Shown here: in pieces, positions 34,326 to 47,229 of the stretch
How the letters are laid out: each line of letters starts with the position of its first letter
How positions within the stretch are numbered: the first letter of the stretch is position 1
Assembly (NCBI GenBank): GCA_963383645.1
Contig: OY726567.1
Location: 65,258,234 to 65,322,233 of the forward strand
DNA length: 64,000 nt
Direction: 5' to 3'
Source: Muscardinus avellanarius
Lineage: Eukaryota > Chordata > Mammalia > Rodentia > Gliridae
Notes under the pieces: model-generated
The model's database searches: none
Told to the model about the DNA's origin: nothing
What the model saw: only the letters and a program-made list of their open reading frames with translations
Program-made: the position numbers and the translations under genes

Positions 34326-34941
34326 GAATTTCTAAAAATATGATCCATTTACATTCTGCCCTTGGGAGACTCACTTTAAGGACTCATGTAGGTGGAAGAT
34401 GATAAAATGGTGAAAGATACTGCAAATAAATAGAAACCAAAAGGAAGCAGATGTGCCCATTTTTATTTCAGCCAAAAAAAAAAAAGCTTTTGGAGAAAAA
34501 ATACAAGAGGTAATGTCACTATACAATGTTAAGGGGGTCAATTCACCAAAGGGAGGGTATAATTCAAGGCTCATATGGTGAAGGCTGGCGATGGGTGTCA
34601 GTTTCTGGGAAACAAAGGACCTTGGGGACAAGTTCCTGATTCTGAGCAGGCAGCCTGGGCTGGGCCGTCGGGGCCTGGAGAACACAGAGGGAGGAAGAAG
34701 GGGATGCTCAGGCTGAGGGAAATGGGATGCTGTCCTGGAATCTAAAAGGGAGGAGAGACCCAGGAAGGAGTGGAGCCAGGCCTGAAGACGGGCATCCGAT
34801 ACTGAGGCAGAGCCTTGGGGACGAGAGCTGACATTTGAAGGGAGGCTGGGGAATGTCAACATTTTCCCCTGAGGCCTGTTGAGAACAGGTTTGGACCCAG
34901 AAGCGTGTACGTCAGGCTTGGCCTCTCCTTGGGCCTGCTTC

Positions 34942-35115
34942 TCAGAGCCCGTGGGGTTGTCTCCTCTGGAGCCCTGGAGTCCAAGCTCTCTGCTGGGTGC
35001 TGTCTTGTGCAGACTTCCTCTGGCTGTGACAAGCTTCTCCCACGACCACCGCCAGGATAAGCAAGACCAGCCTGGCCAGGCCCAGGCAGACACAGTTCAA
35101 CCCTGTGTAGTTCTG
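34942..35115 (-). pseudogene. Orphan membrane/tail exon of an LRC activating-type receptor
   Basis: On the minus strand a hydrophobic segment starts QNYTGLNCVCLGLARLVLL and continues to ...EACHSQRKS, ending in TGA at 34942-34944. Lined up with [18 protein letters not shown] of the intact genes, the adaptor-binding Arg is replaced by Cys. The tail is longer than in LILRA (about 25 residues) and recalls FCAR or NCR1 in length. I found no convincing Ig exons upstream (to its right on the map). Confidence 0.5.
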
Positions 35116-35654
35116 GAAGGTGGAGGCTGGAAGCAGAAGGACAAGGGGTGTCGCTGATGTGTGGACAAGCCTGGCCCAGGACCCCCAAAGTAGGATCTAC
35201 TTTCCCACTTTCCATCCAGGTCAGGTGACTGTCCCCTTGGGCTCCCCCGCTCCCAGGCCCAGCTCCCAGGTGACCCTCTTGTGTGGGAGCCTGCTTCTGT
35301 GGATGAGGGCTGACTTCACTGGGCACTCTAGGGGTCAGAAAGTGCCGGTGAAGGATAGGCGGTCTCTTCCCTTTCTGGGCTGACCTCAGCATCCTGGACT
35401 CATCCTCTGTCCATTCCTGGGGAACACCTGGTCCCACCTCCTCCAACTGCTTCGTCCCACACCTAGCACTGAGCACTAGTGACCCCTAGATTCTCACCTC
35501 TGGGTCCCACACAGTGAGCATGAGAGCCCCAGGACAGGCAAAGCTGGAAAAATAACAATCACCTCTGATCAAACTCGGCTCCTTATCTGCTATGGTTTTG
35601 ATATAGAATATCCCCTAGAAAAGCACATGTATTAGCAATGTAAAAATGTTCAGA

Positions 35655-36275
35655 AGAAGCCAGGTGTGGTGGTGCATGTTTGTAATCCCAGTACTTGGGA
35701 GGCTGACACAGGAGGATAGCAGTTTGAAGCCAGCCTTAGCAACTTAATGATACCCTGTTTCAAAATAAAAATAAATAAATAAAATAGGGCTGGGGGTATA
35801 GCTTTGAGGTAGAACACCCCGGGGTTTTTTTTGTTTTGTTTTTTTTTTTTTTTGTTTTTTTTTTTTTGGTGGTACTGGGGTTCCTGGAAGCCCTTCTACC
35901 TCCGGGCTACACTCCCAGACCTATTTTTACATTTTTATTTGGAAACAGGGTCTCCTAAGCCAGCGCGCGCGGCTGTCTTCGAACCTGCGCGATCCTCCTG
36001 TCTCCGCCTCCCAAGCGCGGGGATTACAAGCATGCGCCACCACGCCTGGCAACCCCGGGGTTTTTATGTTTTTGTGATACTGGGAATGGAATCCAGGGAC
36101 ATTCTACCTCTGAGCTATACCCCTGGCCCTATTTTTTATTCTTTATATTGAAACAACGTCTCACTGAGTTGCAAAGGGCCTCATTAAGTAGTAGCTGAGG
36201 CTTTCCACAAATGGCATCCTCCTGTCTCAGTCTTCTACATCCTGGGATTACAAGTGTGTGCCACCATGCCTGGCC
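35655..36275. repeat. Nested SINEs
   Basis: A sense SINE (about 35655-35818) meets an antisense B1-dID copy (about 35835-36050) flanked by 'ccccggggttttt' on both sides. An older antisense copy follows (36062-36275). Confidence 0.75.
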
Positions 36276-36425
36276 ACCCCTGGGTTTAACTGGATCATGT
36301 GTGTTCTAATCTCATCAGTGCACAAATCCACTGATGGATTAGGGGATTTAATGGGTGGTAATAACATAAGCAGGTGGGATGTGCCAATATAAGAGGAGGC
36401 AGTCCATTGGGTGTGTGGACTTGGG

Positions 36426-36427
<2 letters not shown>

Positions 36428-36473
<46 letters not shown>
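36428..36473. repeat. (AT)n microsatellite
   Basis: Uninterrupted TA dinucleotides. Confidence 0.95.
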
Positions 36474-36476
<3 letters not shown>

Positions 36477-36569
36477 TCAACAGCCCTCCTAAATTCCCCA
36501 CACTGATTCCAGCCTTCATGGTATCAGAGCAGCCTTCCTCCGTGCACACTGGCCCCATCTGTTTTCTCT

Positions 36570-37760
36570 GATTTAGATTTAGAGCTGGCCCTATGGATTA
36601 ACACTTTGAAACCAGTAGTCCCAATAAATCTTCCCTCCTCTAAGCTGTTCTTGTTGGATAGTTTACTCACAGCAGCAGGAAGGCTGACTGAAGAATATCT
36701 AGGGGTCACACCATCTTGGATCTCAGATGCCCCAGGAGTGAACTGGGGTCGAATGGACCTTCTATTTTACAAGAGCGCAGCAGGACTTCAGTCCCTGGTG
36801 GTGTCTGCCTGCCAGGACCCCAGCTTGGCCGCTGTCCCTCGAGAGCCCTCAGCCTGAAGCTGGCTGGCCTGGCTCTGGAGTGAGGCTGGGATCTCAGGGC
36901 CTGGGCCTGTCTCTGCTCTGCCCAGCTCATCCGGCCCCTTTGTCTACTGGTCACTCTTGGGTGCCCCTGCTCCTCCTCTCACAGCTTCAAACAGCAGCAT
37001 CTGAGACGTTGGGCAGGGGTCAGGCTCAGATGACACTGGTGGTATTCACGTGGAGTAAGGCAGGGTGGAGTCCCTCCTGGAATCAACACCACTCTTGTCC
37101 TGAGCAGATGTGGGTTAGGGGATTAGGAGCCTGTAGATATGATCGCCTTCTAACATGTGGATCCTCTGGCCCATTCAGAGAACTGGAAGAGAAGCCTCAT
37201 GAGAGAAATGCCAGGGTCTGGCTCCCTGACACTGGGGACCAAGGGTCAGTTTGAGAGATGAGTTTAGCCAAGGCCCCTAAGCAACTTTGCCTCTTGCTCA
37301 GATAGTTTCTTTCTGTACTAGCAGAGTCCAGAAGAGGCCCCAGGGAATCTCCCAACCAATCCCACTGGACTGCTTTCCTGGGTCCTCAGTTTCCAGGGCA
37401 TGTTAGAATCCTCAAGCCCCTCCGTGGTCAGCTCAGGCTCTGGGGACACTAAGCAGGCAGACGTCTGCAGGGATGACTTCCCCTGAGCCCAGGATCAGCA
37501 ACCCGGACCGGACATAGGAGTTGGGTCCATTTTCATCTTCCCCCTCCCTGTTCCTGGGACCCTCTTTTATTCCCAAACTCACAGAGGGCCAGGAAGGGGG
37601 TGAGGGACATGGCCCAGAGTCCCCAGCCCACTCTGTGCTTGCCCTGGGTGTGAGGACAGGACCCTGCAGGATGAGCTCACAGGGCACGTCACAGGGAGGA
37701 AAGGGCTGGCCTCTGGGCCCCATTCTAGCTTCCCCAAAGTGAGCACAGGAAGCCTTGGTT
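36570..37760. other. Gene-poor interval
   Basis: Mostly unique-looking sequence with no supported exon. On the minus strand near 37570-37603 an ATG reads MSLTPFLALC, which resembles LRC signal-peptide exons but has no proven partner exon. Confidence 0.3.
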
Positions 37761-37840
37761 TCCGGGTGGTGTTTCTAGTGAGCTATTTCACAACTAGGCT
37801 GAACCGTGTACAGATAAACTATGTGTTATTTATGTGCCAC

Positions 37841-38700
37841 AGATAGATGGATAGGTAGAGAGATACTTGTGGACATAGGTAATAGATGATACAGTGATAG
37901 ATAAATGACTGGTAGATATAAATGACAAATGGATGGATTACGGATGGAGGTATGGGTAGAGAAATAAGACAGATGGATGGATTGATGAACAGAAGGGGGA
38001 TAGATGGTAGAAAGGTGGACAGATGGATTGATGGATAAATGCGTGAATGGGTCATGGTGGGTACATGGATGACTGATAGGTAAGTGGATAGATGGATATA
38101 CGGAGAGATGGATAAATATGAATTGAATCAGGGGGTGTTGATGGATGTATAAATATATGGATGATGCACAGATGGATGGTTGGATGGGTGGATGATGGAT
38201 GAAAAAAATCAATGGATGATTGATAGATGGACGGGTGTCTGTAATGGGTGGGTGAATGGACGATGAAGGGTATCTAAATGAATGGATAGGATAAAGGTTA
38301 GATCAGTGGTTAGCTGATGGCTACATAGATAGATGTATGATGGATAGACAAATAGATAATTGATATGTTGAGAGATAGATGGATAAAAGATAGGTGGTCG
38401 GTGTATAGATTTTGTTTTGGGTTTTTTTTGTTTTGTTTTGTTTTGGTGGTACTGGGGTTCCTGGAAGCCCTTCTACTGCCGGGCTACACTCCCAGACCTA
38501 TTTTATATATTTTTTAAATTTGGAAACAGGGTCTCTTAAACCAGCGAGGCTGGCTCCGAACCAGCGCGATCTTCCTGTCTCCGCCTCCCAAGCGTGGGGA
38601 TTACAAGTGTGCGCCACCACGCCCGGCCGGTGTACAGATTTTGAATGATGGGTGACGAATGAATGGATGAATAGATGGATGGATGGATCGATCGAATGAG
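37841..38700. repeat. Interrupted (GATA/GATG)n satellite carrying a SINE
   Basis: About 600 bp of degenerate GATG, GATA and GGTA tetranucleotides. A B1-dID SINE (38415-38627, antisense) sits inside it with a near-perfect 16-bp duplication (CGGTGTATAGATTTTG at 38399-38414, CGGTGTACAGATTTTG at 38628-38643). Confidence 0.85.
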
Positions 38701-39204
38701 GTACACCTAATAAAATGATAGATGCACAGACACTGTAGCACAAGGGCTGTAAACTTACTGGCTGAGATTCTGATCCTAACAGGCTTATGGTTCTCAACAC
38801 CTTCTCACACAAACCCTTAGGTTCCCCTTAGGCAGAGGAGAACCATAAATTCTCTGTTAAGAAAATCATACCTGTGATGTGTGAGCACAGGCGTATTTGG
38901 TATACAGAGAGGACAATGGTTTCTGTTTTCCATCCTGTTCTCCAGGACAGGCATCCCCTGGGTCAGCTGTGGGGTCCTCATTCCTGCCCATGCCCTGCAT
39001 TCCAAGACTTGGCTGTGGCTCTGATACCAGCCCAGCTCCCATCCGACCTCAGCTCCGACTTCATCTTTAGGGGACACTATAGATGGAGTAAGGGACTGGG
39101 GTGAGGCTGGGAGGACACGGCCCCTCTGATGCTCTGACATATCCCCAATCTACACTGAAAGTTCCTAAGTATGCAGATGTGAATGTCCTAAGAAACTATT
39201 GTGC

Positions 39205-39945
39205 AGCTGGGTGTGGTGGCAACTCCTGTAATCTCAGTACTTGGGAGGCTGAGACAGAAGAATTGCAGATTTGAGGTTGTCAGAAACTTAATGATACCTT
39301 TCAGCAACTTAGAGAGACCTTGTTTCAATTTTTTAAAGGGGATTTTTAGGGTGTAGCTCTGAGGTAGAATACCCCTGGGTTCAATCCCAATTACCCGCTC
39401 CCCCAAATCATATATATGCATGGAAAAACTGGAAGAAATAATAACATTTCTCTGGCATTTTGTCTAATGCTTTCCATTGTCTGGACTGCTTAATTTTGTT
39501 GAAGTGCCATTTAAAAACTCAAGAAGGACATTTAATTCCTTAGAAATTTAAAATGGGGGAAGCCAGGCATGATAGCATGCTCTTGAAATCCCAGTACTTG
39601 AGAGACTGAGACAGAAGGATCACAGGTTCAAGGCCAGACTCAGCCATTTAGTGAGATCCTCAGAAACTTAGTGAGATCTTGTTTAAAAAACAAATAAATG
39701 GAGTTGGATTACACATGCTTGTAATCCCAGTACTTGGGAGGCTGAGACGGGAGGATCACAGGTTCATGGCCAGCCTCAGCTACTTAGTGAGGCTCTCTGC
39801 AACTTAATGAGACCCTGTTTCAAAAATAAAGAATAAAAAATAGGAATGGGAGTATAGTTCAGAGGTAGACTGCCCCTGGGTTCAATTAGTGCCACAAAAT
39901 ACATATATACATACATACATACATACATACATACATACATACATA
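39205..39945 (+). repeat. SINE cluster with (CATA)n
   Basis: Three sense SINEs (about 39205-39405, 39555-39690, 39710-39900). The last ends in (CATA)n at 39901-39943. Confidence 0.75.
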
Positions 39946-40051
39946 AGGCTGGGAGTGGGCGCAGAGTTAGAATGCTAAGTACCAAAAATCAATCAACCAA
40001 TAAAATAAAGCACAGGGAAGTAGTATTACATGAAAGTAGAGGTGCCATCAT

Positions 40052-40053
40052 AG

Positions 40054-40098
<45 letters not shown>

Positions 40099-40142
40099 CA
40101 CTCGTGAGTGTGAATGTGTGCGTGTGTGTGCAGGTGTGTGTA
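40052..40142. repeat. (GT)n microsatellite
   Basis: GT dinucleotides becoming GT/GC mixed on the right. Confidence 0.9.
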
Positions 40143-40584
40143 GTGTGTTAGCAGGTCCTGATGCCTAAGAAATAAATGTCTTTATTTGTCTCTCTTTTAT
40201 CTCATCTCTCATAATCTTCCCTCCTACATCACAGGGAACACAGGTTTCCTGCAGTTTAAAACACAGCCTCTCCCAGCCTTGTGGGACACTCTTCAGGTCT
40301 AGTTCATCTCTGTCTCTCTCTCCCCCTCCCCAGGCCGCTGTCTCTGGGGGAGCAGGTGAGCCCAGGTGATGCTGGGGCTGCGTGGCTCTCATCCACCTCT
40401 GATCCTGGGGTCTGAGCTGACTGGGGTCTCTCTTGCTCACCAGGAGTGGAGGCCTCCTGTGTCTGTGCCTGATTTTCTGGACTCCCTCCTCTCTGCTCCC
40501 TCAGACCTGGTGACACTTCTTTTTGACCAAGTATCCACTTAGTCCCAGGTGTTATGGTTTGAGATGATATGGTTTTGGGGAAAC

Positions 40585-41126
40585 TGTCCCCGAGGACCCC
40601 TTTTAGGGTTCCGGACACAATTTCCCTCGAAACACACACACACAAAAACCCAAAACAGAAAAACCGTGGGTTCTTGTCCTGAGCTAAGGGTAGATACACA
40701 TTAGCCCGGACTCTTGCTGAAGATTTAAAGAAGTTTATTAAAAAGATAGAAATACTGAAGACAGTTACAGCCTCATGTACCCAAGGGTAACACGAGGGAG
40801 TGGTTCGAATGAATTCACCAAAGACACAACATGTGGAGCATTCTTGTAGGCATCCTGACCAGATCTAGGGCAGGTCCTTTGATCTGGAGACTCGGCTGCC
40901 CTATCTCTAGCCCAGGTATCCACTCTGTCTCCATCCCAGCCAGATCCGCCCCCTCTGAGGTCTGTTTCCAGGCTCAGACCCCCACACCTTTTGTTATACT
41001 CCAAAATGTGTTAAGTTACTTCTCCTTGAGGAACCTTGCCTCCCTTTAGAAATGTAAAAAGACCCTAGGCTTCTTCTATTCTTTTGCTAATTATCCATGG
41101 AGAAATCTGGGGGCCCTCTCCCCACA
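40585..41126 (-). mobile_element. Probable LTR, antisense
   Basis: On the minus strand an AATAAA lies in 'tttttaataaacttctttaa' (about 40730), followed by a short U5-like part ending 'cctcggggaca'. A possible 5' end is TGTGGGGAGAG at 41126. A fragment of the same LTR (shared 'gaagatttaaagaagtttat') lies at 42845-42957. No target-site duplication seen, so boundaries are tentative. Confidence 0.5.
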
Positions 41127-42204
41127 GCTCCTGGCTTTCTTCACTACCAAAAATATATATTTTTAAAATTGGAAATCTTTCCCAATACTGGTACATTAAT
41201 ACATTTTGAAACCTCCTCCCAATACTGGTACACCAGGGTTCTGGATGTCAGTCGGCTTCTGCTCCTGCCCTACCTGGCCAGGCGGGATGTCTCTTGAACA
41301 GCCCTCTGTGAATGACTTTTGTCCCAATGCATCTCTGGGACCTGGGAGGGGGTCCAAAGGGCAAAACACTCTGGCCACACCATGATCTAGGAATGCTAGT
41401 GTGGTCGTCCTGCAGGTGGCGCTCTCCCGCGGGTTCCAGGTGAAATTTAGAGGAAGTTGGGACTACAGCTAAACTGGGGAGGGAAGGCCAGCCCTGTGCA
41501 TGCTTTTTCTTCCTCTTCCTGGCCACCTCCTCCACCACCCTACAGAAAAGATAATGTGGTATTGGTGTTTAATTTCTGCCCTGTTCTCCTGAGGCCTCGA
41601 TGCCCACGCTCACTAACACGGGAGTACGCTCGGGCCTGGTATACCTATGCTGGGGAAGGGGTGGAAAATCACAGGTGCTCTGTCCATGATGCCCAGTGGC
41701 CCCGCTCTGCTAAGAGCCTTTTGGCTACCTGCCCATCATGATTCCAGTGGAAAACACATTGAACTAAACTTGGAAAAAGAACCAGAGAGACACAGAGGCC
41801 AAGAGCAGGTAGACCCTGCAAAGCAGAAAGTCAAGTCTTGCCGTCAAAGAAGAGGACAGAGATAAAGGGCAGAGGCTGGAGCAGATGCCCGGAGAAGGCC
41901 AACTTGAGGAGGAGCAGGGAATTAAAGTGTAGACAAACTAAACTCAGAGTAGACAACCACCTCTGAGCTGCACAGAGGCCCCCCAAGGCCTGCCTGAGGG
42001 ACCCAAATTGCCTCCCCCGACGCCTGGCTTCAGAGTCCCGCAGCTGCTCACACGCAGCCCCAGGTGTCCCTAGAGAAGCAGGGACACTCAGGGATCTGTG
42101 GACGGTGGCATGGCATGTGTACGCTGATGTGGCATTGAACCTAGATGGCCGTCTCCCGTGGTAAGAGCTGGCTAAGCTTTGGTTGAGTTTTTAAATATTC
42201 TCTT

Positions 42205-42815
<611 letters not shown>

Positions 42816-42844
42816 AAAAACCTTTTTGTTGTTGTTGTTGTTGT

Positions 42845-42957
42845 TGAAGATTTAAAGAAGTTTATTAGAAATATAGAAATACAGAAAATAGAAATACAGC
42901 CCCATGCCAAAATGGCATGAGGGGGTGACTCGAAATGAATATACCACTAAAAAACTT
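42845..42957 (-). mobile_element. LTR fragment
   Basis: Matches the polyA-signal region of the LTR at 40585-41126. Confidence 0.5.
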
Positions 42958-43094
42958 TTTAAACAAACCCTATAACAAGCATGCAAGCTTCTTTTCTTCT
43001 TGTGGAGAGGATTTTTAAAAAATTCTTTTTAAATTAAAATGAATAATTGCATGTACTTAATGGATACAGTAAGATGGGCTTGTTTTGTTTTGTT

Positions 43095-43348
43095 GTTGTT
43101 TCTTTGTGGTACTAGGGATTGAAACCAGGGACACTTTTCTTTACTAGGGATTGAAACCAGGGACATTTCACCTCTGAGCTACATCTCTTTCTTTGAAACA
43201 GTCTCAGCAATAATGGCCTCAGAGGGCCTCACTAGTTGCTGAGGCTGGCCTTCATCTGCGATCCTCCTGTCTCAGCTGTCGCAGAAGTGGGACAGAGAGA
43301 GCTAACGGTCCCATCTGTGAGGGGATGAGGAGCACCTCCCTGGGCTGA

Positions 43349-43401
<53 letters not shown>

Positions 43402-43435
43402 CGTGCGTGTGTGTGTGCGCACGCGCGTACTAATG
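43095..43435. repeat. SINE fragment and (GT)n
   Basis: An antisense SINE (about 43095-43285) with a short internal duplication ('actagggattgaaaccaggg' occurs twice) is followed by (GT)n at 43351-43430. Confidence 0.75.
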
Positions 43436-43604
43436 CAAATTTGTTGGTGTGCACACGTGCAAGTAATGTAGGTGTGCATGGGCATGAAGACACACACGTG
43501 TTCAATGTCAGGTACACGTGGCTGTGGTGGGTGAGCAGCACTGCTCAGACAGGGCATCTCCCCAGACGCCTCCCTCCTCCATCCCTGCCCCACACACTCC
43601 ATTA

Positions 43605-43975
43605 AGAGACATTATGCTAAGTGAGATTAGTCAGTCACAAAAAATAAGAAATAAGATGCTTTCCCTAATATGTGAGAGTTAGGAAGAAATGGGTCATAGG
43701 AGGAACTCTAGATGAAAAAGGAAATTCTATAGAGGAGCAAACAAGACAACCTAAAGGGGGAAGAAGGAGGGGGGAAAAGGAAAATCTCTAAAACACACAA
43801 TGTACTTAAACATATCAAAGTCAACCACTAAGCCGAGCAAGGGAGAGAGGGACGGGAGGGAATGGGGTGGGAATTGGGTAGGGGTTAAATCAGTGATGTG
43901 TACATGTCTGTACACACAAGTTTTTTACCCCAATATGATGTATGAATATAATGCACCGATAAAAAAAACAAAATG
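43605..43975 (+). mobile_element. L1 3' end, sense
   Basis: Late ORF2-like text ('ctaagtgagattagtcagtc'), a G-rich purine tract, and the terminus 'tataatgcaccgata' followed by A residues. It shares its last ~150 bp with the tail of the composite retroposon. Confidence 0.75.
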
Positions 43976-44244
43976 GGTACATAAATTAAAAATCCTGCTG
44001 TCTACCATAAATATATATATAATTTTGTCTGTTAAACCATAATAAAGCTAAAAGAATTAATTATGTTCTTCAAAAAAAAAAAAAAAGAGACAGACACTGG
44101 GCTAACTTCAAGCCAGCAGGTGAGCAAGCCCAGAGACCCGGTGAGCTTGTGGGGGGCAGCCCACTGATCCTGCGAAAAGCTACACAACACATGTGTACAT
44201 GTAATTCATTACATGTTCATGCACACCTGCAGTGTATTCAATCT

Positions 44245-44345
44245 TTTTTTTTGTGTGTGTGGTACTGGGTTTCCTGGAAGCCCTTCTACCTCCGGGCTAC
44301 ACTCCCAGACCTATTTATTTTTATTTTTATTTTTATTTTTATTTT
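44245..44345 (-). repeat. Truncated B1-dID SINE
   Basis: Only the ID half remains ('ctggaagcccttctacctcc'), running into (TTTTTA)n. The B1 head is missing. Confidence 0.7.
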
Positions 44346-44360
44346 TATTTTGTTTTATGT

Positions 44361-45143
44361 ATTTTTTAAAAATTTATTTTTATTGGTGCATTGTAATCAT
44401 ACATCACATTGGAATATAAGACTTGAGAGGATATACAAGCACACATCATTCAATTAGCCCTCATCCAGTCCCCATCCCATTCCCTCCCCCTGCCACGATC
44501 CCATGCTTGTTTGGTGATTAACTTTGATACATTTGTTTATGTACCTCCTACGTTTTAAAGAGGCTCCATCCTCCCCTATTCCATACCCTCTGATTGGTCA
44601 CCTTAATTGTTTCACTATAGGGCCCTTTCTATAGCTCGACCACTTCCTGTTGCCCGTTTCCTCCTAGTTATTGCTGATTAGAGGAAGCATCTGGTTTTAT
44701 TTTCTGCGATATTTCTCTGTGCATGCCACGTTGAAAATACCAATCCCACTCTTGACGGCCCCAGTTGTAGCCTGGCTACCCGGTGGACTGATCCAGACCT
44801 CGCTGGCTCAAGCAGAGGCCTTGCCTCATGGGAGGCCCCGATTCTGGTCTCGCTGGCCCCGACACTGGCCTAACCCCTCAGCTGGCTCCAATCCTGGCCT
44901 CCGAGGCCCCAGTAGTGGCCTTGTCTCACGGCAGGCTCCGATGCAGGCCATTGGCCCCGGCACCGGCCTAACCCCTTGGCAGGCACCCATCCTGGCAGCG
45001 GAGGCCCCAGCACCGGCCTTCCTCACGGCAGGCTCCGATGCTAGCTGATGGCCCCGGCATTGGCCTAGCCCCTAGGCAGGCTCCGATCCAGGCCTCGGAG
45101 GCCTCAGTAGCGGCCTTGCTTCACGGAAGTCTCCAGTGCCGGC
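44361..45143 (-). mobile_element. Second copy of the SVA-like composite retroposon
   Basis: Inverted relative to 31775-32585 and colinear with it throughout: L1-like terminus (44361 onward), purine tract, promoter-like middle (CCAAT box in reverse near 44590), then about eight or nine ~50-bp GC-rich units to 45143. No target-site duplication is visible. The right edge meets an orphan LILR intron fragment. Confidence 0.8.
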
Positions 45144-45145
45144 CC

Positions 45146-45710
45146 TGCCCATCCCCCTCCTTTGGTCCTCATTCCCAGGATGCTCTCTGCCCAGCCCCCA
45201 CCTTCAGGGCCCATCCCACACTTTATGAGGCTCAGGTCTCTGTCCACAGACTCCATGTCCCCAGTTATGCACAGCCTCAGCCTGTCTAAGTCCTAGTTAC
45301 AGTCTCAGCTGGGATTGTGCACAGAGACCTGGCATTTAGACGGGCACTTAAGTGGGGACCTTAGGGTCCCAGGGTTCAGAGGCTGGTTTCGAAGGGTGGG
45401 GGTTCAGGCAGAGAGGGATGTTGGGACTTAGCCTGGAGGACAGCAGGCTGATCTGGGAGAGAGGCGCCCAGCCCTCACCTCCCTATCCCACCCCAGGATG
45501 CCCTGAGGACCCAACCCTCATCCCCACGAAGTCAGGACCCCCCCCCCAAGTGCTGAGTGAGGGGCTCTGGTGGGAGGTAGGGGGGATAGGGCTGGTTGAT
45601 GGGGGTGGGTGCGGCTTCCTCCACAGATGCCAACGTGGACAAGCTATCCCCTCTGGGCCTCAGCTTCTCCAAGTGCAAGAGAAGAGGCCTGGCCAAGACA
45701 CAGGCGTGAG
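45146..45710 (+). pseudogene. Orphan LILR intron fragment
   Basis: Matches intronic text of the pseudogene at 15040-15560 and, inverted, the gene at about 60.75-61.2 kb ('ggatgctctctg', 'ccacagactcc', 'agcctgtctaag', 'gagtgaggggctc'). No exons remain, so another LILR unit once lay here. Confidence 0.6.
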
Positions 45711-45899
45711 TGATAGGCAGCACAGTGGTGAGAGGGGAGGCCAGCTCCAAAGAAATTGTGTTTTAGGACGCTGACTTATAGCATTTGTGGTGTAAACACT
45801 CCTTTCTCCAAGTTCCAGGTCCCTGTGCGACATCACTGATGTGTAGTTCGTCATGAATCTCAGAATCGCCGTTCACAGGGAGCGTGAAGCAGACGACCC

Positions 45900-46265
45900 A
45901 GTGCCGTGGGAGCCTGCGTGCAGGCCTATGCTCCCTTCTGCTTAAGTAATGGTTCCTGTCCCTGGCCTGTCACCACTTCAGTGTCATAATGATCCAAGAG
46001 GCCTATGGCATCCACAAGGGAAAAATTAGCAAGGTCAGGTTGGGAGAGAATATTAAGCACATAGATTAGTGTTAGGAGTATGGATTTGGCATAATCCTTT
46101 AGGGGGCAAGATTGGAATCCAGTATCAAAGAGGATGAGACATTCAGCCATGACTAGGAAGTACATACCCTACAGGAAACCATGTACCTATGCCCCAGGAT
46201 GCAATCACAACAACATTGTTGGGGCCACAGCTCTCATTGCCAACAGCGATAAAATACAAGAACCT
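45900..46265. other. Unassigned sequence
   Basis: A 79-codon minus-strand open frame (45926-46165) has no family I recognise. A retroelement origin is possible but unsupported. Confidence 0.3.
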
Positions 46266-46269
46266 ATCC

Positions 46270-46790
46270 AATAGCCGGACGTGGTGGTGCATGCCTGTAA
46301 TCCCAGCACTTGGGAGGCTGAGACAGGAGGATCACACAGGTGCGAAGCCAGCCTCAGCTACTTAGTGATGTCTCAGCAACTTAGTGAGACCCTGTTTCCA
46401 AATAAAGTATAAGAGGTCTGGGAGTATAGCCCGGAGGTAGAAAAGCCCCTGAGTTCCACCCCAAGTATCACACACACACAAAAAGAACCTATCCAACAAC
46501 CAAAAAAAATTTGCAAATTTGGTAGTATATGCAAACATTAGAATATTTATACAAGCCGGGAGTGGTGGCACACGCTTGTAATCCCAGCATTCGGGAGGCT
46601 GAGACCAGAGGATCATGGTTTGCGGACAGCCTCAGCTACTTAGTGAGGCCCTTCGCAACTCAGTGAGACCCTGTTTCAAAATAAAGAATAAAAAATTGGG
46701 CAGGAATTGTAGCTTGGAGGTCAAATGCCTCTTGGTTCCAGCCCCAGACCCGCAAAAAAAAAAAAATATATATATATATATTTATATTTA
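46270..46790 (+). repeat. Two SINEs, sense
   Basis: About 46270-46475 and 46555-46760, both B1/ID-type. The second ends in poly(A) and (TA)n. Confidence 0.8.
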
Positions 46791-46849
46791 TACAAAGGAG
46801 AAAATGTGTAATCTGAAAGTACAAGGTGGGCACAATGGCACTTGCTCTC

Positions 46850-47180
46850 TTTTATTCTTTTGGTGTGTTGTAATTTTATATCATTTTGGGGTACGGTGTG
46901 TCAGAAAAATATATGCACACAACTCTTGGTGCCCTTCCCACTGGGTCTTCTCCTCCCTCCCCATTCCCTGCCCCATGCCTTTGAGATTAGAATTGGTGAT
47001 TTTGCATGCTATCACAGTATTGTTTCGATGACTGCATTCTTTATGACTTTGTTCTTCCTCACCCCTTTCCCGATATTCTCAGTCCCTCCCCTGGTGTCTC
47101 TGCTCATCCATCTGATGCTACTTTTATTTACAAATATCTCTCTAGCTTCCACATATGAGAGAAACATACTTAGCACTAAA
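46850..47180 (-). mobile_element. L1 fragment, antisense
   Basis: Contains antisense L1 3' text ('cttccacatatgaga', pyrimidine-rich 'ctccctccccattccctg'). Confidence 0.65.
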
Positions 47181-47229
47181 AAAAAAAAAAAAAACCAATC
47201 AAAAAATGGGCAACCAATCTGAATAGACT

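Noticed and set aside
34371..35093. 240-codon minus-strand open frame as a gene
   Set aside because: No domain or signal fits this frame. The recognisable membrane exon at 34942-35115 is in a different frame on the same strand, so the long frame is a shadow.
44245..45143. Reading the truncated SINE at 44245 as the target of the second composite insertion
   Set aside because: The missing B1 head of the SINE does not reappear beyond 45143, where LILR intron text begins, so simple insertion does not explain the arrangement.
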